Source: JAGVSZ01 sp963747775 (GTDB lineage: Bacteria; Pseudomonadota; Gammaproteobacteria; Burkholderiales; SG8-39). From it: 64,000 nucleotides of DNA. A program made the position numbers and the translations under genes. The stretch spans positions 310,001-374,000 of the forward strand of contig CAVVGT010000007.1 in assembly GCA_963747775.1 (NCBI GenBank), written 5' to 3'. This document shows positions 26,882 through 35,766 of the stretch, in pieces (positions within the stretch are counted from its first letter, which is position 1; each line of letters starts with the position of its first letter). The notes beneath the pieces were generated by a model that searched no databases, was not told where the DNA came from, and was given only the letters and a program-made list of their open reading frames with translations.

Positions 26882-27591
26882 TTACATCCCGAGATAGGCG
26901 CGCTTCACGCGCGCGTCTGCCATCAGCTCCTGGTGCGTGCCCTGCATGATCACGCGCCCGGTCTCCAGCACGTAGCCCCGATCGCAGGACTCCAGTGCCT
27001 CGACGACGCGCTGCTCGACGAGCAGGATCGTGATGCCATGCTCGCGATGGATCTGGTGGATGCGCTCGAAGATCGCGTCGACCACGGTCGGGGCGAGCCC
27101 CATCGACGGCTCATCCAGCATCAGCAGGTCCGGCGCGGACGCGAGCCCGCGCCCGATCGCGAGCATCTGCTGCTCGCCGCCGGACAGCGTGCCGGCGAGC
27201 TGCTCGCGGCGTTCCCGGAGCACCGGGAAGAGCGCGAGGATCATCGGCAGGAGCTCCCGCCAGCGCGCGCGCCCGTTGCGCGTGTAGGCGCCCATCTCCA
27301 GGTTCTCCATCACGGTCATGGACGCGAACACCTGCCGGCCCTCGGGCACGTGCGCGATGCCCGTGCTGGGCGCGCTCGCCCGGCGGCACGCCGCGCAGAT
27401 CCTTGCCCTTGTAGCTGATCCCGCCCGACGACCGGCGCGACCGTGCCGGAGATGGTCTTGAACAGCGTCGACTTGCCGGCGCCGTTGGGACCGACGACGG
27501 CGACGAACTGGCCCGCGCCGACGTCGAGCGACACCTCGCTCAGCGCGTGCAGGCCGCCGTAGGCGACGCTAAGCGACCGGATCTGCAACAC
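26882..27591 (-). CDS. livF: ABC transporter ATP-binding protein LivF, copy 1 (frameshifted)
   Basis: The GTG start at 27591 gives LQIRSLSVAYGGLHALSEVS and Walker A VVGPNGAGKSTLFKTISG. After VAPVVG the frame is lost near 27425 and restored near 27370. The rest is intact: HVPEGRQVFASMTVMENLEM, signature TLSGGEQQMLAIGRGLAS, Walker B LLMLDEPSMGLAP. The two indels look like single-base errors in G/C runs. If corrected, this is an ordinary ~236-residue LivF. Its start overlaps the livG end by 23 bases. Confidence 0.82.
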
Positions 27592-28330
27592 GGTCCACCC
27601 ACTTCTTGCCGAGATAGGCCTCGATCACCGCGCGGTCCCGCACCACCTCGCGGGGGTCCCCGTCGCGATCAGCCGGCCGTGATCGAGCACGCTGAACTCG
27701 TGTCGGCGAGCTTCACCATCGCGTGCATCGTATGCTCGATGATCACGATCGTCACGCCCTCGCGGTTCACCTGCCGGATGATGGCGAGCACGTCCTCGAG
27801 CTCGTCGTGGCCGAGCCCGGCCAGGGTCTCGTCGAGCAGCAGCAGCCGCGGCCGCGGCGCGAGCGCGCGCGCGAGCTCCATCAGGCGCAGCTGCTTGGTG
27901 GTCAGCCCGGCCGCGATCGCGTGCGCCTGCGCGTCCGCGAGCCCGACGCGCTCGAGCGCCTCGAGCGCGAGCGCTTCCGCTTCCGCGTCGGTCGCCGCGC
28001 CGACGTAGGCGCCGGTGATCACGTTCTCGAGCACCGTCATCCGCGGGAAGGCGCGCACGACCTGGAACGTGCGGCCGATGCCGCGCCGGCAGACCTGGTG
28101 CGGCTTCAGGCCGACGAGGTCCTGCCCGTCGAACCGGATGGCGCCCGCGGTCGGGCGGCAGAAAGCCGTTGATGACGTTGAACAGCGTCGTCTTGCCGGC
28201 GCCGTTCGGGCCGATGATGCCGTGGATCGCGCCCGGCTCGACGACGAGGCTCACGGCGTCGACCGCCCTGAGCCCGCCGAACGCGACGCGACACGCCCTC
28301 CAGCGTGCAGCGCCGGCGCGCCAGCGTCCG
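27569..28330 (-). CDS. livG: ABC transporter ATP-binding protein LivG, copy 1 (frameshifted; probably fused to LivM)
   Basis: Pieces in different frames add up to a full LivG: VAFGGLRAVDAVSLVVEPG, GIIGPNGAGKTTLFNVINGF, then MRAFPRMTVLENVITGAYVG, TTKQLRLMELARALAPRPR (replacing the usual LSGGQ-type block), LLLLDETLAGLG and IVIIEHTMHAMVKL, ending GTPREVVRDRAVIEAYLGKK at a TAG (27569-27571). Frameshifts lie near 27660, 27705, 28150 and 28295. No start codon is evident between the LivM part and this domain, so a LivM-LivG fusion protein is likely. Confidence 0.75.
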
Positions 28331-28397
28331 CCGCGGCCGCCCGCGGCCGCTCGGGCCGGTGCGACGCAGGGCGCCGCGGCGAGCGGCGGCGCCGGCT

Positions 28398-29366
28398 GCG
28401 GCCGCCGCGCCGCGAGACGGTCGCGGATGCGCCAGTAGATGCCCTCGGGCGCGAGCAGGATGATGACGATGATCGCGAGCCCGTAGACGACGCCCTGGAT
28501 GCCCGGCACGATGTGGCCGAGCTCGCCGTGCAGGATCTCGGCGAGCGGCACCAGCACCGACGCGCCGATGACCGGGCCCCAGAAGATGCCGACGCCGCCG
28601 AACAGCGAGACGATCAGCGCCTGCGCCGAGACCAGCATCGCCGAACATGGTCTGCGGCGTCACCACCAGGAGCACGACCGCGTAGAGCCCGCCGGCCGCG
28701 GCGGCGATCCCGCCGCTCAGCATGATCGCGTGCATCTTCCAGCGCCAGCGCGTCGATGCCGGCGGCCTCGGCCGCGGCCTCGTTCTGCTTGATCGCGAGC
28801 AGCGACAGGCCGAAGCGCGAGCGCTCGACGTGGAGCGACACGATCATGGCGATGACCAGGAGGACCATCGCCAGCGCGATGTACGTGCGCGGATCGCTGA
28901 ACTGGACGTAGGCCGCCGGCGCCTCGCGCTTCATCGGCAGCGACACTTCCTGGTAGCCCAGCCACTCGAAGACGTAGAGCATGGCGAGCGGGTAGGCGAG
29001 CATCGACAGCGCGAAGTAGTGGCCGCGCAGGCGGAACGTCGGGATGCCGATGACGATCCCGGCCAGCACGCCGACGACGATGCCGAGCGGGATGCCGAGC
29101 CACGGCGTGATGCCGAACTTCACGAACGCGAGCGTCATCGTGTAGCCGCCGAGCCCGAAGAACGCGGCCTGCCCGAACGAGATCATGCCGCTGTAGCCGC
29201 TCAGCACGTTCCAGCTGATCCCCATCGTCGCCCAGATCAGGACGAGCGTCATGATCAGCTGATAATAGGAGTTGCGGACGACGAGCCCGAACGCGAGGTA
29301 GGCTGCCGCGAACACGCCGATCGCGACGTACTGCTTCCACACCCCGCCGTGCAACGCGCGCGTCAC
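28398..29366 (-). CDS. livM: ABC transporter permease LivM, copy 1 (frameshifted)
   Basis: The GTG start at 29366 overlaps the livH stop. The protein has about nine TM helices, e.g. YVAIGVFAAAYLAFGLVVRN, SGYSGMISFGQAAFFGLGGY (conserved LivM loop) and VVGVLAGIVIGIPTFRLRGH, then in other frames KMHAIMLSGGIAAAAGGLYA and GGVGIFWGPVIGASVLVPLA. Single-base frameshifts near 28735 and 28640 break it. After residue ~320 it runs through a Pro/Ala/Arg linker into the LivG domain without an obvious stop. Confidence 0.8.
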
Positions 29367-30304
29367 GCCCGTTCCCAGGTGCGTCCGAACATGCCGCGCG
29401 GCCAGAAGAAGATGATCAGCAGGAAGACGACGAAGATCGCGGTGTTCTGCAGCTGGTAGGGCAGGACGAGCGTCGACATCTGCTGCACCAGGCCGATGGT
29501 GAGCCCGCCCCAGAACGCGCCGAGGATGCTGCCGAGCCCGCCGAGGATCACGCCGGCGAACATGACGACGACGAAGTCGAAGCCGATGTAGGGCTGGAAC
29601 GACTGCGAGCTCGCGATCAGCCCGCCGGCGACGGCGGTAATGCCGACCCCGAGCCCGAACGCGAGGCGGTGCGAGCGGTCGACGTCGACGCCCATGTACG
29701 CGGCGGCGATCGGGTTGTCGGCGGCCGCGCGCAGCGCCTTGCCGAGGCGCGCGCGGCTGAGGAAGAAATACAGCGCGAGCGCGAACGCGGCGGCGAGCAC
29801 GAAACTCACGGTGCGCCCCTGGTTGAGGAGGATCGGGCCGATCTCCCAGGATTCGCGCGACAGCGGGGTCTGGATCGAGATCGGCACCGAGCCGAACACG
29901 ATCAGCCCGCCGTTCTGCAGGATCAGCGACACGCCGAGCGTCAGGATGATCTGGGCGTAGTGGCCTTCCGCTTCGGCGGTCACCACGCGCGCGCCGGTGA
30001 CGCGCGCGATCAGGTAACGGTGCAGCAGCCAGCCGAACACGAAGACGATCGGCCCGGCGAGGATCGCGCCGACGATCGGCGCCGCGTACGGGCCCATGAA
30101 GGCGAGTACCCCGAAGCCGGTGACGAGGTAGAACGCGACGTACATGCCGAGCATCATGAAATCGCCGTGGGCGAAGTTCACGACCCGCATCACGCCGAAG
30201 ATGATGCCCAGGCCCACGCACATCAGGCCATAGGTGCCGCCGACCAGGAGTCCCGCGGCGAGCGCCTGGAGGAAGTCGACGAGGTACCCGCTCAGCGCTT
30301 CCAC
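29363..30304 (-). CDS. livH: ABC transporter permease LivH, copy 1
   Basis: This 313-residue intact permease has GGTYGLMCVGLGIIFGVMRV-VNFAHGDFMMLG near the start and ADNPIAAAYMGVDVDRSHRL, the conserved cytoplasmic EAA-like loop. Its end is FVVFLLIIFFWPRGMFG. It uses a GTG start with a strong AGGAGGG ribosome site a few bases upstream. It is the first gene of the operon and is followed by livM with a 4-base overlap. Confidence 0.9.
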   Translation of the reverse strand: MEALSGYLVDFLQALAAGLLVGGTYGLMCVGLGIIFGVMRVVNFAHGDFMMLGMYVAFYLVTGFGVLAFMGPYAAPIVGAILAGPIVFVFGWLLHRYLIARVTGARVVTAEAEGHYAQIILTLGVSLILQNGGLIVFGSVPISIQTPLSRESWEIGPILLNQGRTVSFVLAAAFALALYFFLSRARLGKALRAAADNPIAAAYMGVDVDRSHRLAFGLGVGITAVAGGLIASSQSFQPYIGFDFVVVMFAGVILGGLGSILGAFWGGLTIGLVQQMSTLVLPYQLQNTAIFVVFLLIIFFWPRGMFGRTWERA

Positions 30305-30409
30305 CGCCCTCCTCCCATTTTCGTTTTCTTCGCTCTACGAGCGCGGCGTCGACGCGCGCAGGCCGGCCATCCTAGCGCAAGCGGAGAGGGGTTTGGCGAC
30401 GGATGCGCC

Positions 30410-31216
30410 TCACAGCCCGTGGGCCACCAGCTCGCCACCGTCGACCACGAGGACCGAGCCGGTGATGAACGCGGCCTCGTCCGAGTGGAGGAAGAGCGCC
30501 GCGTGGGCGACGTCCCACCCCGTGCCCATCTTTCGCCCCAGCGGGATGCGGCTGTCGCGCGCCGCGATCACCTCTGCGCGAGGCCGGCCCTGCGCCACCC
30601 GCGCCTCGATCGCCATCGGCGTGTTCATCAGCCCGGGCAGGATGGCGTTGACGCGCACGCCGTATTGAGCGTTCGCCGCGGCGACGTTCTCCGTCATCGC
30701 GACCATCGCCGCCTTCATCGTCTTGTAGCCGAGCAGCGGATACGCCTGGGCGGCGGCGAGCGACGAGATGTTCACGATCGAGCCGCCGCCGCGATTGCGG
30801 AGGACGGGGAGCGCGTGCTTGATGGCGAGCCACGCGCTCTTCAGGTTGACGGCAAAGCTCCGGTCGAACGCCTCTTCGGTCAGCGTGTCGGCGGGTGCAT
30901 CGCCCAAGGCGATGCTCGCGCCCACGTTGTTGTGCAGGAGATGCAGCGTCCCGTAGCGCTCGACTGCCGCATCGACGACGCGGCGGACGTCCTCCTCCTG
31001 CGTCGCATCAGCCTCGAAGGCGATCGCGTCGCCGTTCTGCTCGCGGATGAGCCGAACGGTCTCCTCGGCCGAAGCGAGATCCCGGTCGACGACGACCACG
31101 CGCGCGCCCTCGCGCCCGAGCACGATCGCCGCGGCCCGGCCGTTGCCCACGGTCTGTCCGGGGGTCTGGCCCCCGCCCATGACGACTGCCACTTTGCCTT
31201 CGACGCGTCCTGACAT
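30410..31216 (-). CDS. short-chain dehydrogenase/reductase
   Basis: This 268-residue classical SDR has a cofactor site VAVVMGGGQTPGQTVGNGRA, where the usual TGxxxGIG is replaced by a longer Gly-rich loop. It also has LHLLHNNVGA (NNAG-like), SIVNISSLAAAQAYPLLGYK-TMK (Ser, Tyr, Lys of the active site) and ITGSVLVVDGGE at the end. VVDRDL suggests NAD preference. It is likely co-transcribed with the isomerase, CMD-like and lactonase genes upstream. Confidence 0.88.
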   Translation of the reverse strand: MSGRVEGKVAVVMGGGQTPGQTVGNGRAAAIVLGREGARVVVVDRDLASAEETVRLIREQNGDAIAFEADATQEEDVRRVVDAAVERYGTLHLLHNNVGASIALGDAPADTLTEEAFDRSFAVNLKSAWLAIKHALPVLRNRGGGSIVNISSLAAAQAYPLLGYKTMKAAMVAMTENVAAANAQYGVRVNAILPGLMNTPMAIEARVAQGRPRAEVIAARDSRIPLGRKMGTGWDVAHAALFLHSDEAAFITGSVLVVDGGELVAHGL

Positions 31217-31227
31217 GGGCCTCTCCT

Positions 31228-32058
31228 CTATGCCGGGTCGAGCAGCGCACGCATCGCCCGATACGCACGCTGCGCGCGCTCGAGCGCCGGAAGACCGGCC
31301 GTTGCGCGACACGGCGCCTCCACGCTCAGCGCCACGGTATCCGGGAACGCCGCCACGAGCGCCGCCAGCGGAAGCGCGCCCTCGCCCGGAAGCAACCGGC
31401 CCGTGCGCGCCTCGCGGATGAGTCCGTTCGCATCGCCCGGCGTCTCCGGCGCGGCGTCGCAGATCTGCGCGTAGCGAAAGAGCGAAGGCGCTACCGCCGC
31501 AATGTCGGCGGGCTGGCCGCCCGAACGGCTGAAGTGCAGCGCGTCCACCAGCACGGAAGCGTTGGAGCGCCCCGACTGCTGCACCATGCGGGCCGCGTGG
31601 GCCAGGGTCTTCACGCCGGTGTAGATCGCGAACTCGAGGCAGACGTGCAGCCCGTACTGCGCGGCACGGTCGCAGAGCTCGCAGAAACGCTCGAGCGTCC
31701 GCGCTTCGTCGGGCTCGGCGCTCATCACCAGCACGTACCGCGCACCGAGCCGCGCGCCGACTTCGAGGAAGCCCTCCGGGACGCCCACCGGCGACTCGGG
31801 CTCGAAGCGCAGGAACTCGACGTCGAGCACGGAAACGCCGGTGTCCGCGAGCCGGCGCAGCGTCTCCCGCAGCACCGGGGTATCGCCCAGCATGTCGTAC
31901 GGCGGGATACCGACGCTTGGCGTCGCCGACAGCCGGATGCCGACCTGCCGGAAGCCGGCGGTCGCCGCCACCGTGACCAGCTCGGGCGGCGTCGCGTCGA
32001 GGACGGTCAGGTGGGCGAGCGAGAGCTCGCGCCGGGTCGCGCCCGCCACGCCGGTCAA
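31228..32058 (-). CDS. TIM-barrel sugar-phosphate isomerase/epimerase-like protein
   Basis: The ~276-residue AP-endonuclease-2-type TIM barrel has SLAHLTVLDATPPELVTVAA, VSVLDVEFLRFEPE, HVCLEFAIYTGVKTLAHAAR, ASVLVDALHFSRSGGQP (metal-binding D/H) and YAQICDAAP. TTG 32058 overlaps the TGA of the preceding gene, consistent with coupling; GTG 32049 is the alternative start. Members isomerise sugars or act on inositol and aromatic derivatives. The substrate here is unknown. Confidence 0.8.
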   Translation of the reverse strand: MTGVAGATRRELSLAHLTVLDATPPELVTVAATAGFRQVGIRLSATPSVGIPPYDMLGDTPVLRETLRRLADTGVSVLDVEFLRFEPESPVGVPEGFLEVGARLGARYVLVMSAEPDEARTLERFCELCDRAAQYGLHVCLEFAIYTGVKTLAHAARMVQQSGRSNASVLVDALHFSRSGGQPADIAAVAPSLFRYAQICDAAPETPGDANGLIREARTGRLLPGEGALPLAALVAAFPDTVALSVEAPCRATAGLPALERAQRAYRAMRALLDPA

Positions 32059-32606
32059 TCCTGCGCGAAGGGAAACTCGGCGAGGAACCGCTGATACTCG
32101 GGCTCGTTGTCGATCTGCATGGTCCCGAGGAAGCGCACGACGCCGTTGTAGAACGCGACGGTGAGGACGAGGTCGGTGAGGCGCTCGTAGTCGAGCGACT
32201 GCGCGAGCGCCGCAAACGTCCCGTCCGTGATCGCGAGACCCTGCGTCATCTCGCGCGCCGCGCGGAGCGCCGTCTTCGCGAGCGGCTCCAGAGTCGTCGG
32301 CCGGCCGGCGGTTTCCGCGGCGATCGCGCGGATGTCGTCGTCCGACACGCCGAAATCGCGGCCGATCTTGATGTGATGCGTGTACTCGTAGACCGATTTC
32401 GTCAGGTAGCCGACCTGCAGGATCGCCAGCTCGCGCAGCCGCGGGTCGAGCCGGCTCTTGTGGCGGATGAACTCGCCGAGCCCGTGGAACGCGCGGGCGC
32501 CGTTCGGGCTGTGCGCCATTGCCCGGAAGAGGTTGATGTTCCGCGCCAGCAGATCCTGGTGCTCCGGCGGCAGGTCGGACTTTTCGCGATACGGTACGCG
32601 CGCCAT
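32055..32606 (-). CDS. carboxymuconolactone decarboxylase-family protein
   Basis: This 183-residue protein has LAILQVGYLTKSVYEYTHHIKI-G in the place of the AhpD/CMD core motif. The redox CxxC of AhpD is absent, and Glu and His are kept, so a decarboxylase or lactone-acting role is more likely than peroxidase activity. N-terminal VPYREKSDLPPEHQDLL is common in such proteins of catabolic clusters. It is 24 bases from the SMP-30 gene upstream. Confidence 0.85.
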   Translation of the reverse strand: MARVPYREKSDLPPEHQDLLARNINLFRAMAHSPNGARAFHGLGEFIRHKSRLDPRLRELAILQVGYLTKSVYEYTHHIKIGRDFGVSDDDIRAIAAETAGRPTTLEPLAKTALRAAREMTQGLAITDGTFAALAQSLDYERLTDLVLTVAFYNGVVRFLGTMQIDNEPEYQRFLAEFPFAQD

Positions 32607-32630
32607 GGTTCACCTGCTATCGGAGTCGTC

Positions 32631-33482
32631 TCACGGCAATCCGGCACCGGGCACGGCGACCCGGATCATCTCGATCCGCCCATCCGATTTCTCGGCCATC
32701 GCCGGGCCGCTGCCGGTGTTGGTCAGGACGAACAGGGTGCGCCGGTCCGGCCCGCCGAGCATGCAGGCGTAGGAGTTGCGCTCGCCGGTATCGACGGCTT
32801 GCGCGACCCGTCCGCCCGGCAGCACGCGGATCACGCGCTGCCCGCGCGCGTCGCTGACCCAAACTGCGCCTTCGCTGTCGAGGCAGATGCCGTCGGGAAA
32901 GACGGCGTCGAGCGCGGCGAAGAGGCGGCGGTTGCCAAGCGCACCCCCGGCGGCGATGTCGAACGCGGTGAGCCGGTGGGCGAAGGTCTCGGCGACGATC
33001 AGCGAGCGGCCGTCGGGGGTGATCACCATGCCGTTCGGGAAGACGAGCTCGTCGCCGACGCTCTCCGCGCGGCCGTCGGGGTCGACGCGGATGATGCGCG
33101 TGTCCCGCGCCGGCGCGTTGTTGTGCCGGTCGTAACCGAAATTGCCGACGTAGGCCCGGCCCGCGGCGTCCACCACCATGTCATTGCACAGGCCGGTCGC
33201 GAGTCCCGAGAGATCGGCATGGAGATGCAGCCCCTTGCCGTCGAACCGCAGCACGCGCCGGTCCAGCATCGAGACGACGAGCAGCTCCCCCTTCGGGGTC
33301 CAGCCGAGACCGGAGGGGCGCTGCGGGACCTCGACGACGGTCTCGACGCGCCCGGCGAGATCGACGGTCGCGACGCGATGGGCGTAGAAGTCGGAGAACC
33401 AGAGCTTGCCGTCGCGCCAGCGCGGCGCCTCGGGAAACTTGAGGCCTGCGAGCAGGACCTCGACCTTGCCCGCCTCGTTCAT
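32631..33482 (-). CDS. SMP-30/gluconolactonase-family protein
   Basis: This 283-residue six-bladed propeller has EVLLAGLKFPEAPRWRDGKL-WFSDF (metal-binding Glu), GLCNDMVVDAAGRAYVGNFG, FPNGMVITPDGRSLIVAETF (Asn) and VFPDGICLDSEGAVWVSDAR (Asp). The family hydrolyses sugar or other lactones with a divalent metal. It is the first gene of the SDR-isomerase-CMD-lactonase unit, which runs in the same direction as the transporter. Confidence 0.88.
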   Translation of the reverse strand: MNEAGKVEVLLAGLKFPEAPRWRDGKLWFSDFYAHRVATVDLAGRVETVVEVPQRPSGLGWTPKGELLVVSMLDRRVLRFDGKGLHLHADLSGLATGLCNDMVVDAAGRAYVGNFGYDRHNNAPARDTRIIRVDPDGRAESVGDELVFPNGMVITPDGRSLIVAETFAHRLTAFDIAAGGALGNRRLFAALDAVFPDGICLDSEGAVWVSDARGQRVIRVLPGGRVAQAVDTGERNSYACMLGGPDRRTLFVLTNTGSGPAMAEKSDGRIEMIRVAVPGAGLP

Positions 33483-33669
33483 CGGACTCCCCTTTCGCGC
33501 GAGCGGCGACACCGCACTTGCGGCGTATATACTTCTCGAGGGGAGCGTGTCAATCGCCGTGGCAGCCGGCCTCCTGATGTAAAGAGTCGCCACGCTGAGA
33601 GCGCTGGATGTCATCGAGTCGCCGGACTCGCGCATTAAGCGAGGAGTCCATCTGAAGGAGCCCCCCGGC

Positions 33670-34077
33670 ATGAAGCGCTTCCTAATCGCAGCGGCGGTGG
33701 CCGCAGTCACCTTTCCGGTGCTCGCTGCCGACGTCGGCGTGTCGGTCACGATCGGCCAGCCCGGCTTCTATGGTCGCATCGATATCGGTAGCTTTCCGCA
33801 GCCGGTCGTGATCTACCCGGAGCCGATCGTCATTCATCCGGTCGTCGGTCCCGTACCCCGGCCGATCTACCTGCGCGTGCCGCCGGGCCACGCGCGCGAC
33901 TGGCGCAAGCACTGCGCCAAGTACCAGGCCTGCGGCCAACCCGTCTACTTCGTGCAGGAGACCTGGTACCACGACGTGTATGCCCCCCGCTACCGCGATC
34001 ACGATGACGGCCGCGACGATCGCGGAAAGGGCAGCGGGAAGGGCGAAGGTCGGGGGAAAGGCCACGGACGCGACTGA
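33670..34077 (+). CDS. exported protein with Gly/Lys-rich tail
   Basis: This 135-residue protein has a signal peptide (MKRFLIAAAVAAVTFPVLAA), then VSVTIGQPGFYGRIDIGSFP, VPRPIYLRVPPGHARDWRKH and CAKYQACGQPVYFVQETWYH. The tail is a charged RGKGSGKGEGRGKGHGRD. Similar small exported proteins are common in Burkholderiales; function unknown. The ribosome site is in GAAGGAGCC. Confidence 0.65.
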   Translation: MKRFLIAAAVAAVTFPVLAADVGVSVTIGQPGFYGRIDIGSFPQPVVIYPEPIVIHPVVGPVPRPIYLRVPPGHARDWRKHCAKYQACGQPVYFVQETWYHDVYAPRYRDHDDGRDDRGKGSGKGEGRGKGHGRD

Positions 34078-34152
34078 GTCGCGGGTTGCGCCAGCAGACC
34101 GCTGACGGGAGCGGACTGACGGCCGTTCCCGACGCTTACCAAGAAGACGCTG

Positions 34153-34461
34153 TTACTTCGTCTGGCCTTTCGCTTCGCCCTTCGGATCGCCAGCGCGAGT
34201 CTGGGTCTTGGTCGGCTCGCCCTTATTCTGCTTGTTCGTCGCCTGTCCCTTTCCTTGCTTGGTATCCGGCGCCTTCGCGGGTGCGGCGGGCGTCGCCGCG
34301 GTAGCGGGTTGCGCAGGCGCGGCACCGCCGGGCGCCGGGGTCGCAGGCGTGGCCGGCGCCGCTTTGGGCGCATCGGGCGACTTCCCGGCCCCTTGAGCGA
34401 ACGCGGTAGCGCTCGCGACGGCAAACGCGGCGGCAGTAACGAGAGTGATCAGTTTGGTCAT
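34153..34461 (-). CDS. exported Ala/Pro-rich protein
   Basis: This 102-residue protein has a signal peptide (LITLVTAAAFAVASATAFAQ) and a mature part made almost only of Ala, Pro, Thr, Lys and Gln, ending NKGEPTKTQTRAGDPKGEAK. It is intrinsically disordered in appearance. Function unknown. It converges on the previous gene. Confidence 0.55.
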   Translation of the reverse strand: MTKLITLVTAAAFAVASATAFAQGAGKSPDAPKAAPATPATPAPGGAAPAQPATAATPAAPAKAPDTKQGKGQATNKQNKGEPTKTQTRAGDPKGEAKGQTK

Positions 34462-34770
34462 CGCAGTGTCCTGTGTCGAATGATTGATCGTTGTCGAATG
34501 GCTCGCGGCGGTGCTTGCTGCGTCCTTTCGTTAACGGATTTCAGGATCATTGCGTTGACGGTTCCACCGCGCCAGCGATGTCGTCGTGTCCCGACGTGTC
34601 GCCGCACCCGGCGGCAGGAATGACAATCAGTCGGTACCGGGCATTAAGCCCATTCGGGTTCCGTCGCAGGCTGGCTGCGGTCACACCAGGCCGGTACAAT
34701 TTTCCCCGGCCCGGTTCGTTTCCGCATCGGCGGGCGGGCCCAGCCACCCGACCTCTCGAGGAGACAGTGA
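34462..34770. other. intergenic region, 309 bp
   Basis: Divergent gap between two exported-protein genes. A TACAAT at 34695-34700 is a reasonable -10 element for the DUF3617 gene at 34771. No other element was recognised. Confidence 0.4.
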
Positions 34771-35208
34771 ATGAAGCGACGCAACCGTTACCCGTCCCGC
34801 GCCGGTGTCGCGCTCTTCTCGATGGTCGCGCTTGCCGCCGCATCGCCGGTTGCGGCGCAAGGCAAGGACGATCTGTGGGAGGTTTCGTCCAAGATGGAGA
34901 TGCCGGGCATGCCCATGGCGATGCCGGCGCAGGTGAATCGAGTCTGCGTCGGCAAGAATCGAAGGGACGAGGATCTCGTTCCAAGGCAGGACAATTGCCG
35001 CGTGGTCGACAGCAAGCGCGTGGGCAACAAGTTCACGTACCGGATGGAGTGCACCGGCAACGATCCGTCGACCGTCGTCGGGGAGTTGACGTTCGGCAAC
35101 AACGCCTACGACGGCCAGATGCGCATGACCATGACGAAGACGAACGACACGATGAACATGGCATTGTCGGGCCGGCGCGTCGGCGACTGCACGGCGCCGG
35201 TCAGGTAG
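34771..35208 (+). CDS. DUF3617 family exported protein
   Basis: This 145-residue protein has a signal sequence (GVALFSMVALAAASPVAAQG), then DDLWEVSSKMEMPGMPMAMP-AQVNRVCVGK, a conserved DUF3617 opening (LWE...MPGMP...C). A second half has NKFTYRMECTGNDPSTVVGE and MRMTMTKTNDTMNMALSGRR-VGDC. Two Cys pairs probably form disulfides in the periplasm. Function unknown. Confidence 0.8.
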   Translation: MKRRNRYPSRAGVALFSMVALAAASPVAAQGKDDLWEVSSKMEMPGMPMAMPAQVNRVCVGKNRRDEDLVPRQDNCRVVDSKRVGNKFTYRMECTGNDPSTVVGELTFGNNAYDGQMRMTMTKTNDTMNMALSGRRVGDCTAPVR

Positions 35209-35268
35209 CGACCAAGGCGGCACCCGGGCGGGCGTTCCCGAGGTCGGGCCGGTCGCGACGACCCCGGA

Positions 35269-35760
35269 TCAGAACTCGATCCGCGGCCCCTGCCACGAAC
35301 CGTCGCGCGGTTGCGCGCGAGCGATCGCTGTTTGGGCGTCGCACCAGCCATCGCAGGCATTGCGCCCCGGGCGGCGTCGCCAAAGATTCAACAATCCCTT
35401 GCACCGCGCATAGAAGTGGAAGAAGCGCAGCACCCTGCGGCGCTGCCTTCGGGTGACCGGCTGGTGACTGCAGATCAGCTTGTCGTCGGTCATGCCGCGA
35501 TCGGTGAGGATCACGGCGCCCCAGGCTCTCATCCGCGTACGAGCGCCGAGCGGCAGACGGGGCCCGAGCACCACCGCGTCCAGTAAATCGCCCTCGAGGC
35601 CGACGTACTGCGGCACCGAGCCGTAGTTGAACGGACACGGCAGGGGCGACACGAAGTCCACGCGCCCGGTGGACCCGCGCTTGATGAAGCTGCCGCGCGG
35701 GATCTCGATCACCACGTCGACCTCGATGCCCGAAGGTTCCATGGCGTGCAGGATGGGCAC
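35269..35760 (-). CDS. inorganic pyrophosphatase-like protein
   Basis: This 163-residue protein matches family-I pyrophosphatases in the N-terminal two-thirds: VVIEIPRGSFIKRG, FNYGSVPQYVGLEGDLLDAV (acidic metal ligands, with Glu in place of the first Asp) and AVILTDRGMTDDKLIC (Asp, Asp, Lys conserved). The C-terminal ~45 residues differ from the usual family end and are Arg/Cys-rich. It may hydrolyse PPi or have diverged. Confidence 0.75.
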   Translation of the reverse strand: MPILHAMEPSGIEVDVVIEIPRGSFIKRGSTGRVDFVSPLPCPFNYGSVPQYVGLEGDLLDAVVLGPRLPLGARTRMRAWGAVILTDRGMTDDKLICSHQPVTRRQRRRVLRFFHFYARCKGLLNLWRRRPGRNACDGWCDAQTAIARAQPRDGSWQGPRIEF

Positions 35761-35766
35761 GGCGCT

